Of a stretch of 64,000 bases of DNA, positions 32,200 to 43,362 are shown one piece after another. Location of the stretch: contig NW_008481797.1 of assembly GCF_000365145.1 (NCBI RefSeq), positions 1 to 64,000 on the forward strand, given 5' to 3'. Made by a program: the position numbers and the translations under genes. Every line of letters begins with the position of its first letter. The first letter of the stretch is position 1. The stretch comes from Cyphellophora europaea CBS 101466. Its lineage: Eukaryota; Ascomycota; Eurotiomycetes; Chaetothyriales; Cyphellophoraceae. Below the pieces are notes generated by a model. The model was not told where the DNA came from. It searched no databases and was given only the letters and a program-made list of their open reading frames with translations.

Positions 32200-32651
32200 T
32201 TTAGGATGGCGGTAGAAGGGGAGATAGTGTAATGGGAGATGGAAGGGTGGTAGAGGGGTTAATAATAAGGGCTTTGTGCTCGGATAGACTGTGATATATA
32301 AATAGAAGAATAAGTTGTTACTATAAGGGTGGATTTGGAACTTAGCTTGGTGACTTAGAAGTAGGTAGGTAGGCAGGTAGGTGGTAATAAATACTAAGCA
32401 AGACTGTAGGCAGAATATTATTGAGGGTATAATGTAGTGGAAGTGATGAGAGAAATAGGGGAAGGCTTTGTAGAGAGTATAATAAAGAGATGGATTGTAT
32501 ATAGTTTAGTTAAGATTGAGTATATGGGGATAATCTAGTTAGAGAGAAGTTACTTAAGTAGCTAGGGCTAGTATAATATCTACTACTAGTGAGTTACTAT
32601 ACTAATTACTTATCCTCTAGTAATCAGGAAGTTAAGTATAAGAGAGGCTAG
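32200..32651. promoter_or_regulatory. H2B upstream region
   Basis: This 450-bp AT-rich stretch upstream of the H2B start contains a short array of gtaggtaggcaggtaggtgg near 32,360. If H2A were divergently paired with H2B it would have to begin here or beyond the gap. I see no H2A tail or fold in any plus-strand frame of this stretch. Confidence 0.4.
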
Positions 32652-32754
32652 TGGTTACCTGAGGAGTTATAGTGAAGTAAGGAGTAGTTACCTAAGGAGT
32701 TGTGGTGAAGTGAGGATAGGTGACCTGAGGAGCTATAGTGAAGTGAGGAGTGGT
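32652..32754. repeat. 33-bp minisatellite at the gap edge
   Basis: Three copies of a 33-bp unit built on gttacctgaggag plus tatagtgaagt run directly into the N run. The unit contains the right arm of the 51-bp palindrome. The array was probably longer and unassembled. Confidence 0.85.
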
Positions 32755-33504
32755 NNNNNNNNNNNNNNNNNNNNNNNNNNNNNNNNNNNNNNNNNNNNNN
32801 NNNNNNNNNNNNNNNNNNNNNNNNNNNNNNNNNNNNNNNNNNNNNNNNNNNNNNNNNNNNNNNNNNNNNNNNNNNNNNNNNNNNNNNNNNNNNNNNNNNN
32901 NNNNNNNNNNNNNNNNNNNNNNNNNNNNNNNNNNNNNNNNNNNNNNNNNNNNNNNNNNNNNNNNNNNNNNNNNNNNNNNNNNNNNNNNNNNNNNNNNNNN
33001 NNNNNNNNNNNNNNNNNNNNNNNNNNNNNNNNNNNNNNNNNNNNNNNNNNNNNNNNNNNNNNNNNNNNNNNNNNNNNNNNNNNNNNNNNNNNNNNNNNNN
33101 NNNNNNNNNNNNNNNNNNNNNNNNNNNNNNNNNNNNNNNNNNNNNNNNNNNNNNNNNNNNNNNNNNNNNNNNNNNNNNNNNNNNNNNNNNNNNNNNNNNN
33201 NNNNNNNNNNNNNNNNNNNNNNNNNNNNNNNNNNNNNNNNNNNNNNNNNNNNNNNNNNNNNNNNNNNNNNNNNNNNNNNNNNNNNNNNNNNNNNNNNNNN
33301 NNNNNNNNNNNNNNNNNNNNNNNNNNNNNNNNNNNNNNNNNNNNNNNNNNNNNNNNNNNNNNNNNNNNNNNNNNNNNNNNNNNNNNNNNNNNNNNNNNNN
33401 NNNNNNNNNNNNNNNNNNNNNNNNNNNNNNNNNNNNNNNNNNNNNNNNNNNNNNNNNNNNNNNNNNNNNNNNNNNNNNNNNNNNNNNNNNNNNNNNNNNN
33501 NNNN
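32755..33504. other. assembly gap (750 N)
   Basis: No sequence. ORFs drawn across it are artefacts. Its round length suggests an estimated gap. It separates the histone-bearing block from the AT-rich block, so the physical link rests on scaffolding. Confidence 0.95.
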
Positions 33505-33533
33505 ATATCTTTTTTTTAAATTTCTTTTATTTT

Positions 33534-33594
33534 ATTTTAAGAGGGTAGACCTCTTGAAATAAAATTTTTAAATCCTAAGTAGAATTCTTAGGAT
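33534..33594. repeat. two palindromes, TIR-like copy 2 plus hairpin
   Basis: 33534-33560 repeats the palindrome of 28,624 (arms ATTTTAAGA / TCTTGAAAT around GGGTAGACC). 33572-33594 is a second hairpin, ATCCTAAG ... CTTAGGAT. Both lie just downstream of the 3' end of the minus-strand remnant that follows and may be its terminal sequences. Confidence 0.55.
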
Positions 33595-33667
33595 ATAATA
33601 TTGCAGAAGTACTATAATGGCTTAGGCTCCTAGTTAACCCACTTGGGTGGGGGGTAGAAGATATGCT

Positions 33668-34544
33668 TATTACGCCACTGGACAATAATCTTGTACACTA
33701 TAATTACTGTAATCAGCGCAGTACAGTCTACATTCACTTGGAAGCTCGCGAGCTCAGGGGTGTTGTACTGGATCTTTAATATATGCAATATATTAGTGTA
33801 GTAAGGGACTGTATCACAGAATTAGATAGTGGTAAAGAACTTCCTAGTTAGGACACTATACTTCTATAGGTCAGTAACCTAGAACACTTCTTGCTTCATC
33901 TAGTAGTAGTAGACAAGAAGCAAGGTATTATTAATAAAGGCCTAATAGAGCGCCTTAGGGTCCTTTAGGCGTATATAGGCGGCCACCATAGGGTAGTCTA
34001 AGAAATCCTTAATCTTCTTTAACATAATATACACCCTGAACTCTATAACCTTGTTATAGGCCTCTTTACATCTATTAAGGTCCTTAGTACCCTTAGTCTT
34101 ACCCATATTAGCAGGGTTAAGGTTGCATCTAATCTATATAGCCTTACAGCGTATAAATACCTTAGTACTAACTAGATAGAACTTAGGGTGTTCTTCCCAT
34201 CTCTCACAGTTAGAGTTAGCTTTATTATCGCTTAGCTACTAGTCACCCTTAGGGGCAAAGTTGTCTTAGCTAACATTAGAGTGATAGGAGTCATCTATAT
34301 TAGGGCAAGATTAAACAAGGCATACAGTCTTGCTATAATAGACCCTCTTACTATTATCTATAATCTTGAAGTCCTCATTAGAGTCATTAGTATTAAAGTG
34401 ATACTTAAAGGTAGAGAGACTACTTAGAAGGTTATTGTGCTCTATATCACTCACTTTCTAGGCTCACTTCTTCTTTAGAGTAGCTTCACTAAACAGAGTG
34501 GTGGGCGTCTTACACTTCTCAGAGGGCCCTTACTCCTTAGCCAT
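33668..34544 (-). pseudogene. heavily RIP-mutated ORF remnant
   Basis: ATG 34544 (MAKE-GPSEKCKTPTTLFS) opens a frame of about 290 codons with roughly 17 stops, all at plausible Gln or Trp sites. Recognisable stretches are LLSSLSTFKYHFNTNDSN, KTKGTKDLNRCKEAYNKVIE and IMLKKIKDFLDYPMVAAYIR. It is Lys/Asn/Tyr-rich because of the AT bias. Flanking palindromes and the AT-richness suggest a repeat-borne gene, possibly of a DNA transposon. I cannot assign a transposase family: no DDE spacing is evident. Confidence 0.45.
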
Positions 34545-34559
34545 AGTGTAGAGTGATAA

Positions 34560-35420
34560 GTGCGCAAGGGGGTGTATCTCTATTAATCAATAGAAAGTGG
34601 TGCTACAATCCAAGTTAGACAAAATCAACAAGAGGGGGTAGGGAGTGGGGTGCTAACCCTGTTAATTAACAGAGGAGTGGGGGGGTGGAGCAGGGGGGGG
34701 GGGTTACTTTATCAGTTAATAGAAAGTCGCGGACTCGTGGAAATCGCGATCTCGTGAAACTTAACGCGCTACACACACGCAGTATTAATATTAGTATTAA
34801 AAGTGTTGCCTAAACTGTGCAATAATAGTGCAATTAATATATTAATAAAAGATATGCAATTACACAAGTTATTAATAAAGTAAAAGTAGTTATAAGTTAT
34901 AACTTTTTTAGTGGGAACACAATTACAGATTAGTGGATCTCTCTTAGTATATCCACCTACTATTAATTAATAGGGTACACCCCCCCTCTCCTCTACCTAC
35001 TCTACCCTCTCCTGCCTCTAACAAGTCACACTAAGCCTCTGTCACTAGAATTCAGCCTATAAACACAAGGAGACACCTTATAGATAACAATTAAATTAAT
35101 TATCACTTCTTAAGGTACATAGATAAAGGTATATAGCCTATAAAGCACCTTTAACCAAGAGGTCAGGATCACACTTTAGTTTATAACAATAGAAGTGAGC
35201 TATAGTCTAGATAGTAAAAGCTTGGCAGATATTAGTTGCCTACTAAGCTATAATGCAAGGCGACTACTAATCTATTTTACCAGCAGGAGAAGGTCACGTG
35301 ATTTTCCCACTAGTGTTTTAAGTTGCCGCTATAGCGCCTAGGGGCTGCAGGGAGGGCCTTACCCTATTAGGCAATAAAATTGTGTCAGCTTGTTAGTTAA
35401 TAGAGTAATGCCCCCTCCCT
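34560..35420. repeat. TTAATTAA-palindrome cluster with G tracts
   Basis: Five related short palindromes built on TATTAATTAATAG or TGTTAATTAACAG occur near 34,575, 34,656, 34,705, 34,962 and 35,390. Between them are G runs, the longest 11 G at 34,693-34,703. No gene is seen. It lies between the two RIP-mutated remnants and may be the spacer or ends of the repeats. Confidence 0.45.
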
Positions 35421-35699
35421 CTCTTATCTACACACCTGTACTACATTATACAGTTAATCTATTCTCTTAACAGTAGGACTATAGTGTAGCACTAAGAATA
35501 TATTTATAGATAAACCGGGTATAGTTTCTTGCATTATAGTAAGCTTGTCTACTCCTACAGTTATCTAGCCATTTCTTCCTTAATCCACTCTTCCTATACA
35601 AGCTTGTCCCATTAAAAGTAGTTTAATAGTATAGATAGTTAACTAGCTTGCTAATCCTTCCACACCTATTCCTATGCCTTAGGCTTAAGCAACTCCAAG

Positions 35700-38100
35700 T
35701 TATTAGTGGCCATGATTAAGATTAAATACTATATCTAATCACCCCCCTTAGTGGTTTATAGTAATATACCTCCTGCTAGATGTAGTAGGATCTAGTGGTG
35801 GGTAAAGAGTGTTCACTAAAACCACTATTAAAATTGCCGCTTAATATTAGAGCGGGCACTATACACCACCACCAGTACTATGAATACATATTAGTACAGC
35901 TTATAAAATAGTTAATCTACCTAGTGATCTTGTCTCTAGTGATCACTACTACTAAAGTTGAACAAGTAGTGTCTCAAGTGCCTCAGCACCTTAAAGTTAT
36001 AACAGTTACTAGATAATAAGTATATATTGCGCGCTATAATCTTAATAAAGTACTTGTAGCTAAATAGCTGCTGCCTAAGTAACACCTCCTGCTATATCTT
36101 AACCTTAATCTTAGATTACATACTCACTATAATATCTATGCAAAACTACTAAAGATAGATATATATGATCTAGTACACTAGGTAGTCACTAATAGCCTAG
36201 TAAGTGTGGTACTAGTGTAGCCACTTAAGTACAAGGTCTAGCCACTATATAAGATAAAAGAAGTCCTGCACCTACCCACTATAATATAAATACTATCTAT
36301 GTAGCATGTTGTTACTAAAGAGTATACAGTCTATAACATAGGATAAGAAGGCTACCTATGTCCAGTTAAAGTGTGGTTCTAGCTAATAGTACCTATAGTG
36401 TGGCAACATATTACTAAAGCCAAGACTATACTAGACCTAGAGATTACCCTAAACCAGGCACTCCTATTAACTCCACTAAAGTGCTAACTCTCACTTAATG
36501 CTATAGCCACCTAGAATAAAATGTAAGCACTATAAAAACATCACTATCATCTTTGTTTACTCCTATATTATAAGCTCACTCTGTGCCTGTGCTCACACCA
36601 CCTTAAACCCTATGGTGAATTTATCCACACTCCACTAAATAAAGTCCAGAAAGACAGGTGTCTAGATAGCCTATGTGGATAACAGATAGTTATTAAGTAT
36701 AGGAGCTAGCTCCTCTATAGGCACACAAGTGAGTCGCGCTTAAAGCTGTGTAAACAACCACCATAAGATGTAATACTCTTTATAGATACTAAACAACTTG
36801 CATTATAAGTCCTAAATAGCTTGGTGTGCCCACCACTTACTTGCCTTATAGCTATACTTAATAATATGTGCATCCCAGGTACCACTACCCTAGACATATT
36901 AGGCAGCCTACTAGATTAGAGGGTCTAGTGCTATCTCCTCCAAGCTATTATTATTAAACAGTATACTCTTCACTATATCCTATACTTCCTTAACTAATGC
37001 ATACAGCTGAAAATAGTGAACACCACCCTTATACAAGAGTGAATACTTTAGTGACACACTGGTTAATAAGCCCACTTCACCCAGTATATTCTAGGTGTAG
37101 TAGTACTACCTATAACCACCCTTCTTTAGCAGCTAACTATTATAGATCTAACTAGTGTGTTACTCCTAATAGCATTATTTCTAGAGATATGTCTACAGTT
37201 GTTTATTAAATGCAAGTGCCTACTAGGCCAGCACACTAACTAGCAGGCACATCTCCCTAGCAACATTAGCAAAGAAACAATCCTTATCTATATGCTCTAT
37301 ATTAATAATATTAGCAAGATAGATCTAGAACTCCTTCATTACATCCAGCAGTATTAAATAGCATGGGGTTGACTTGAAGCACAGTTTTATGCCCTTAGCA
37401 CCAAAGAAGAGCTATGGTTCACAAAAGTTCTGGAGTCTAGCGCTATATAGACTAGTGGCCAGTATATTAGCCTAGATCAGCCTAAGATAGTGTAGCTATA
37501 GGTAGTAGCCTAGCACTTGCTATACCTAGTAGCTGCTTATCTTAACCATTCACCCTTCTACCTATCACGCCTTTAAGTTAGTAAAGGTCTACCTAAAACT
37601 CGCGGGTAGATACTGGCTATAGTGTACTACATAGTGCATGTAGACCACAGGATAGAAGATCTTATTAAACCAGCGCATAAACTACTCTTTTATTAATACC
37701 TAAAACTTGTCCCCACGTGATTTAAGATGTAGAAATAAGATGTACACTATAATATTGTGTGCCCCTTCTACATAACCCAGTAGAAAATATAGCACATCAC
37801 ACAGTATCACCACTATCATGTGTATAGTCAGGTAATCACCTTCCTCCTACCCCACCCCACCAGCCCTATTCTCTTAGAATATAGTTATATCAATATGCAC
37901 ATTATTGCTCATATTCTAACATATCTATAGCGCTAGCTAATACTACAAACCTTTGCATGCAAAGGCTAACAAATCAGTAAATCCCAAGAAGCTGTCTATA
38001 TTAAATGCCACCTAGGGTGCTATAGCCTATATCTCTTCTTAATATAAACACACCTACAACAGCCTTTCATTTCATAATTCAGGGGTAATACTATAGTACA
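35700..38100 (-). pseudogene. large uncharacterised fungal protein family, copy 2
   Basis: This AT-rich stretch is unreadable at first because of dense stops, but the minus strand keeps the family order. Near 37,010 it reads GGVHYFQLYALVKEV, then NNNSLEEIALDPLI (36,940) and IIKYSYKASKWWAHQAI (36,850). Near 36,540 are VDKFTIGFKVV, a TKM motif and ILGGYSIK followed by ELALW. The same order is seen in copy 1 at 4.2-7.8 kb. RIP here is much heavier than in copy 1, so this copy probably went through more duplication or meiotic cycles. The limits are approximate. Function is unknown. Confidence 0.55.
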
Positions 38101-38299
38101 TAGCCCGCTATTACATAGGTGTAGGGGCTAGTAAACACGTGAGATAGTTAGTGGTAAGCATTGTCAGGAGTCTAAGCACTAACAGGAAGTGATAGTTATT
38201 AAACACATTATTCAAGCTATAATAATCATTACTATATACATAGATATATTACTAAAGCCACTCTCAGTACTCCTTAGTAGTACAGCCTTAAACCCCATT

Positions 38300-39136
38300 A
38301 ATAAACACACCCATCAGTTTCTCCACTATATATAATACCTCATCCTCATCCTCTATATTTTCAATAGTACTTAAAAACTACGACACAGATTCTTCAGACC
38401 CACTTTTCCATTTCCGTTTGTGAGGGTGGGCGACGCCGCTCTAGCACACCTTCCTGGGTGGGCTAGCGGTGTGCCGCTGGGTGCGCACGGGTGCTACACG
38501 GGGTGTGCTTGTTTCAGACGCTCTTGGCGTCAATTTCCACCAAAGGCCGTGGCTGTCCCTCAGGGAGCCCGCGACTTCCTGTTGCGGTTGCTCCCATGCC
38601 TAAAAAGGGTTGCCACTAATACAAGAGGCGAGTCCACGTGATCCACGGGCACGGGAAAGTCGTGGTAACCAGCCAGTGGCACCAAACCTGAATAGGAAGC
38701 CTCATTCTCCTGCCGCGATTGGCCCACCACCGGCCCCCCTGGTTATCCTTCTATGAACAATCGGTATGTGTGGTTAGCCCTGCCACGAGTCTGCGTTAGT
38801 GTTGTGTCGGAAGGGAAGGTGGCCTCAAGAACGGCCGCATAAGCTGAAACGCAGGGGCTCTTCTTCATTGGTTGATGAAGTTACCCACGCAAATCCGTTG
38901 CTATGTCTCCAGGGTCAATGGTATTCCCACCTCTGTTACTTAGCTCTTCTACTGTACAGTACACAGCAGCTGATCAAACGAGAATCACAAACGTGTCATA
39001 GGTCGTTACACGGCCTGATCACGTGGCCGTCAACGAGCACCTTCTCCGACCGCGCCAGCGTCTGGCGGTTTACTCCTTCTGCCTCCTCATGCAGTACAGT
39101 AATATCATATCAAAACATTAACCACACATGCTCATC
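38300..39136. other. transition from AT-rich to GC-rich sequence
   Basis: Base composition changes sharply within about 100 bp near 38,390. To the right the sequence has normal GC and no excess of TA. ORFs here (38,420-38,641; 38,799-39,140) show no domain and are not supported. The region is downstream of the NLR gene. Confidence 0.5.
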
Positions 39137-42100
39137 TTAAGTATGGAACAACAAACGGACTGATCCACTCGGCAAGCCCAATGCCAATTTGTTATGGTGA
39201 CTTGCTTGGCTGTAGGGTCTGTACTCGGTAGGAAGCCACAACTTCCGCTCCAAACCTCTCCATATCCACTCGCCATGGCATGTCAGACTCGTGGTTGTGA
39301 CTCCCAAAAGTCGTTGCAGGTTGCTGACTGGCTGCCCGGTGCGAGTGTCGAATTTTCCTCCATCAATTGACATCAGGTCGGCGTTCGGGCGTATGAACAT
39401 ATGCTGAAGGTCGGAGGGAATCGAGATCCTGCTCAATAACAAATTGGCACCACGCGCGTGATATATCTGAACCGTTTCGTCCCATGATCCAGACGCTACC
39501 AGCGTGCCGTCAGGTAAGAACGCCACAGTTATGACTGTATCAGAATGACCCTGGAGCTCGGCAACACTCTCACCCTTCACTACATCCCACAGCCGGACTG
39601 TATTATCATCTGATCTAGACGCTACCAGCGTGCTGTCAGGTGAGAATACTACAGTCCTAACTGCGTCAGAATAACCCTAGAGCTTAACAACACTCTCACC
39701 CTTCACCACATCCCACAGCCAGACTGTCTTATGATCTAATCTAGATGCTACTAGTTTATCATCAGCTGAGAATGCCACAGTTATAACCCTATTAGAATGA
39801 CCCTGGAGCTTAATAACACTCTCACCTTTTACTACATCCTATAGCTGAACTGTCTTGTCTTATAATCTAGATACTACTAGTGTGCCATCAGGTGAGAACA
39901 CTACTGTTATAACTGTGTCAGAATGACCCTGGAGCTCAGTAATACTCTCACCCTTTACCACATCTTACAGCCAGACTGTCTTGTCTTATAATCCAGACAA
40001 TACTAGTGTGCTATCAGGTGAGAACACTACAGTCATGACTGTGTTAGAATGACTCTAAAGCTTAACAACATTCTCACCCTTTGCCACATCCTATAGCCAG
40101 ACTGTATTGTCATCTAATCTAGACGCTACCAGTGTATTGTCAGGTAAGAACACTACAGTCATGACTGTATCAGAATGACCCTAGAGCTTAGTAACACTCT
40201 CACCCTTTGCCACATCCTACAGCCAGACTGTCTTGTCCTATAATCCAGACGCTACCAGTGTGCCATCAGATGAGAATACTACAGGCATGACTGTACCAGA
40301 ATGACCCTGGAGCTCAGCAACACTCTCACCCTTCGCCACATCCTATAGTCAGACTGTATTATTATCTAATCTAGATGCTACCAGTGTACCATTAGGTGAG
40401 AACACCACAGTTATGACTTTGCCAGAATGACCCTAGAGCTTAGCAACACTCTCACCCTTTACCACATCCCACAGTCAAACTGTCTTATCCCATAATTCAG
40501 ATACTACCAGCATACCATCAGGTGAGAATACCACAGTTATAATGAGACAAGAATGACCCTGGAGCTCAGCAATACTCTCACCTTTTACTACATCCTACAG
40601 CTAGACTGTCTTGTCCTATGATATAGATACTACTAGTGTACCATTAGGTGAGAACACTATAGTTATGACTTTATTATAATGACCCTGAAGCTCAATAACA
40701 CTCTTACCCTTTACCACATCTTACAGTCAAACTGTCTTATCTAATAATCTAGATGCTACTAGCATACTATCAGGCAAGAACACTACAGTTATAACTGGAC
40801 GAGAATGACCCTGAAGCTCAGCAACACTCTCACCCTTTGCTACATCCTACAGTTGGACTGTATTATCATCTAATCCAGACGCCACCAGCGTGCCATCAGG
40901 TGAGAACACCACAGTTGTGACTGTATCAGAATGACCCTGGAGCTCGGCAACACTCTCACCCTTCACCACATCCCACAGCCAGACTGTCTTATCATCTGAT
41001 CCAGACGCTACCAGTCTGCTGTTGGGTGAGAACACCATGGTCATGATTGGCTCAGAATGACCCTCAAGTGTCTGCAGACAGCTGCTCCATTTTGCTGCTG
41101 TCGGCGGCTTCAATGTGATTGAGTCTGGGAGATCCTTCTCGAAAATACGTCGTACAATACTTTGCGAAGGCGAGAAGAGAAGGGCACTGTCGTATATCTG
41201 TTTTGGTATAGTGGTGACCACGTGACGAAATGCGAGGAGAAAGCGGTAAAAGTCGTGAGCAAGCTTGAACAGATTTGGTGCTTGTGCGGCCTATTATCGC
41301 GAATTAGTATCTTACTGGTGCGCTTTGGGGAACTCACATCCACAATACTGGCCAGATCCGTCATCGCAAGAACAGCTTCAGAGACCCTCTGCTGCAAACT
41401 CATCGCTTCGAGCCAATGAAGGAAATGGCTCTGCAGGAACATATGGACAATGCCATCGTCTGCGAGCAGTATAGACTTCTTCCCGCATTCACGTACATGA
41501 GTTTCCCAGTACCGACAGCTGTATTGCACCGCTGCAGGAAGTGCGCGATCGATACGAGTCTGCTCAATCTCGATCACCATGGTTGCTGGTGAGGCCAACT
41601 GGCAGATGTCTCTCAGCAGAGAAGACGACAGTAAGCGTAGACAGTCTGAAGCCAGCTGTTGATGGGTTTGCTTCTCCTGAATGCGGAATCGCTCATTGAT
41701 ACATCGTCGTTCATCGAGAAGGAAGTCTCGGAACGACGAATGCAGAGGCTCGATGGAGGACGAGGCGTTTCTTGGCACATCAATCACAGCGTGTAGATCC
41801 CGCAGGGTTTGCCTGATCTCATCCGGGCTGCCAAGTTCCGGACATTGCAGAAGTCGGTGCAACTCAGCAATTGGTAACGGTGCGAATAATAGGACAATGC
41901 TGCCCACAACACGCCTGTATCGGAGAGAATTCCGCTTCTGCTCCTCAGATGTGTACTCACCGAGAAAGGCATTTTCGAGCACTGTAGTGTACATTCGGTC
42001 CAGGGGCTGCGTGCCAAGATCAGTGTTAAACGAGAAACTGCATACTTTCTCGAGACGGGCGCGCGAATCCGCCTGACTTGGACCTGCAATATACCGACAC

Positions 42101-43362
42101 GCTGTGTCGGCGAAGATGAATAATCCTGCAGCCTTGCTGACTAGTGTGGTGACTTCGGGCTCGGATGGCCATGGCAGAGATATATTACGATCACATCTAA
42201 CCTGTTCCAGTTCGTGTCTGAAGAAAGTGGTGAGATCCGCGTCAACTTCTTGTCGCGGTCGACGGTAGAGGTCCAGGTCGTGGTATAATATACTAGGCAT
42301 GGACTCAAATCCTCTTTCGATAGCATACTCTGGTCGACTGGTGACCACAATGCGGAGAGGGAGCGAAGACATGCTTTTGGTGGTAGCGAACAGGTGTAGA
42401 AGAAGCTCGAGATCGCTCAGGCGGTAGGATTGTTGCTCTTGTCCACATTCATCGAGAGCGTCAATGACAAGGAAGAATGAAGAGACCTGATTTGTGGCAG
42501 ACTGAAGCGCGTCAAGCGGACTGACGATGAGTTTCTCATATTGGCCGCGCAGATCGAGTGACCGTCCCAGATCAGGTTCGGCTTTTATGGCAGCGACCAC
42601 GAGACAGCGATATGGCGCCGACACATACGCGAGTTGTCGCACGAGTGTCGTCAGCAGCTTGCGTGCATTGCCAAGGTCACCGAAGCCTCGTCGAAAGAAA
42701 AAGGTAGCAACAGTTGGGGACACCTGCTTCAGCCGTTCCGCCAAGCTGATGGCCACAGTCGATTTGCCCAGACCGGCCATTCCTCTCAACCAGAAGATGC
42801 TCTGTGATGTTGAAGTCCTGGCCCATTGCTCGACTTCTTGCAGTACTTGGACCCGCGTGTTTTCAAGACAAGGGTGATGACGATGTCGCTGCTCACTGAG
42901 CGATGCATCAGCCACGTAGGCCAGCTTCGTATCCAGACAGTGCTCTTCTTCGCTGTCGATGATTCTGATATTGGAATCCAGTTGCAGAATCGTGCCAAAG
43001 ACATTTCGATATCCATCCAGCCTAGCAATCTTCTCGTCTGCTTCTTTCTTCGAGAATGGCCACTTCAGCGCGCGAATGCCAAATCTCTTCATCCGCTTGT
43101 GGGCTGTCGAGGGCTGCAGCGATTGCTTAATGCTTTCGAGTTCTGTAAGACAGTCCTTGATTACCGCTTGGTGATTCGCTGTCGCAGGGCACTCCTTGAG
43201 CTTGATGAGCACATCGTGTAGTATTGAGGCCTTGGATTTGAAACGCTCAATCTCATCGGCAGCGGCTTTGACTTCACCGATATAGCCACCACACAGCTTC
43301 ACCACCTGAGCAGCAACTTGAATCACAGCTATCACAGTTGTTGCGCCACCAAGAGGCTCCAT
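39137..43362 (-). pseudogene. NLR: HeLo-like + NACHT + WD40, broken in the repeats
   Basis: Exon 1 (43362-41338) is open for 675 codons. Residues 1-110 match the fungal STAND N-terminal HeLo-like (HELL) type, a membrane-targeting cell-death domain (ATTVIAVIQVAAQVVKL). NACHT follows: Walker A GMAGLGKST near residue 195, FFLVIDALDECG near 295, and SRPE sensor region near 345. A 47-bp intron (41337-41291; GTGAGT, TACTAAT, TAG) restores the frame to NLFKLAHDFYRFLLAFR and QIYDSALLFSPSQSIVRRIF, the usual link to WD40. The first repeat is open; then the 126-bp WD units carry many stops, chiefly TGG to TAG/TGA, until the last units, which are open again and end in a non-WD tail (39580-39137). NLRs of this kind act in non-self recognition; as read, this allele would give HeLo-NACHT with one or two WD repeats. 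Confidence 0.85.
39580..41100 (-). repeat. tandem 126-bp WD40 repeats, RIP-mutated
   Basis: Twelve head-to-tail copies of a 126-bp (42-residue) unit. The KGESVAELQGHSDTV segment recurs at each step. Copies at the two ends are nearly clean; inner copies carry C-to-T and G-to-A changes. The high identity is typical of fungal NLR repeats kept similar by recombination, which also makes them RIP targets. Confidence 0.9.

Noticed and set aside
32710..33562. Two ORFs of about 270 codons
   Set aside because: They consist almost wholly of the N run; artefacts of the gap.
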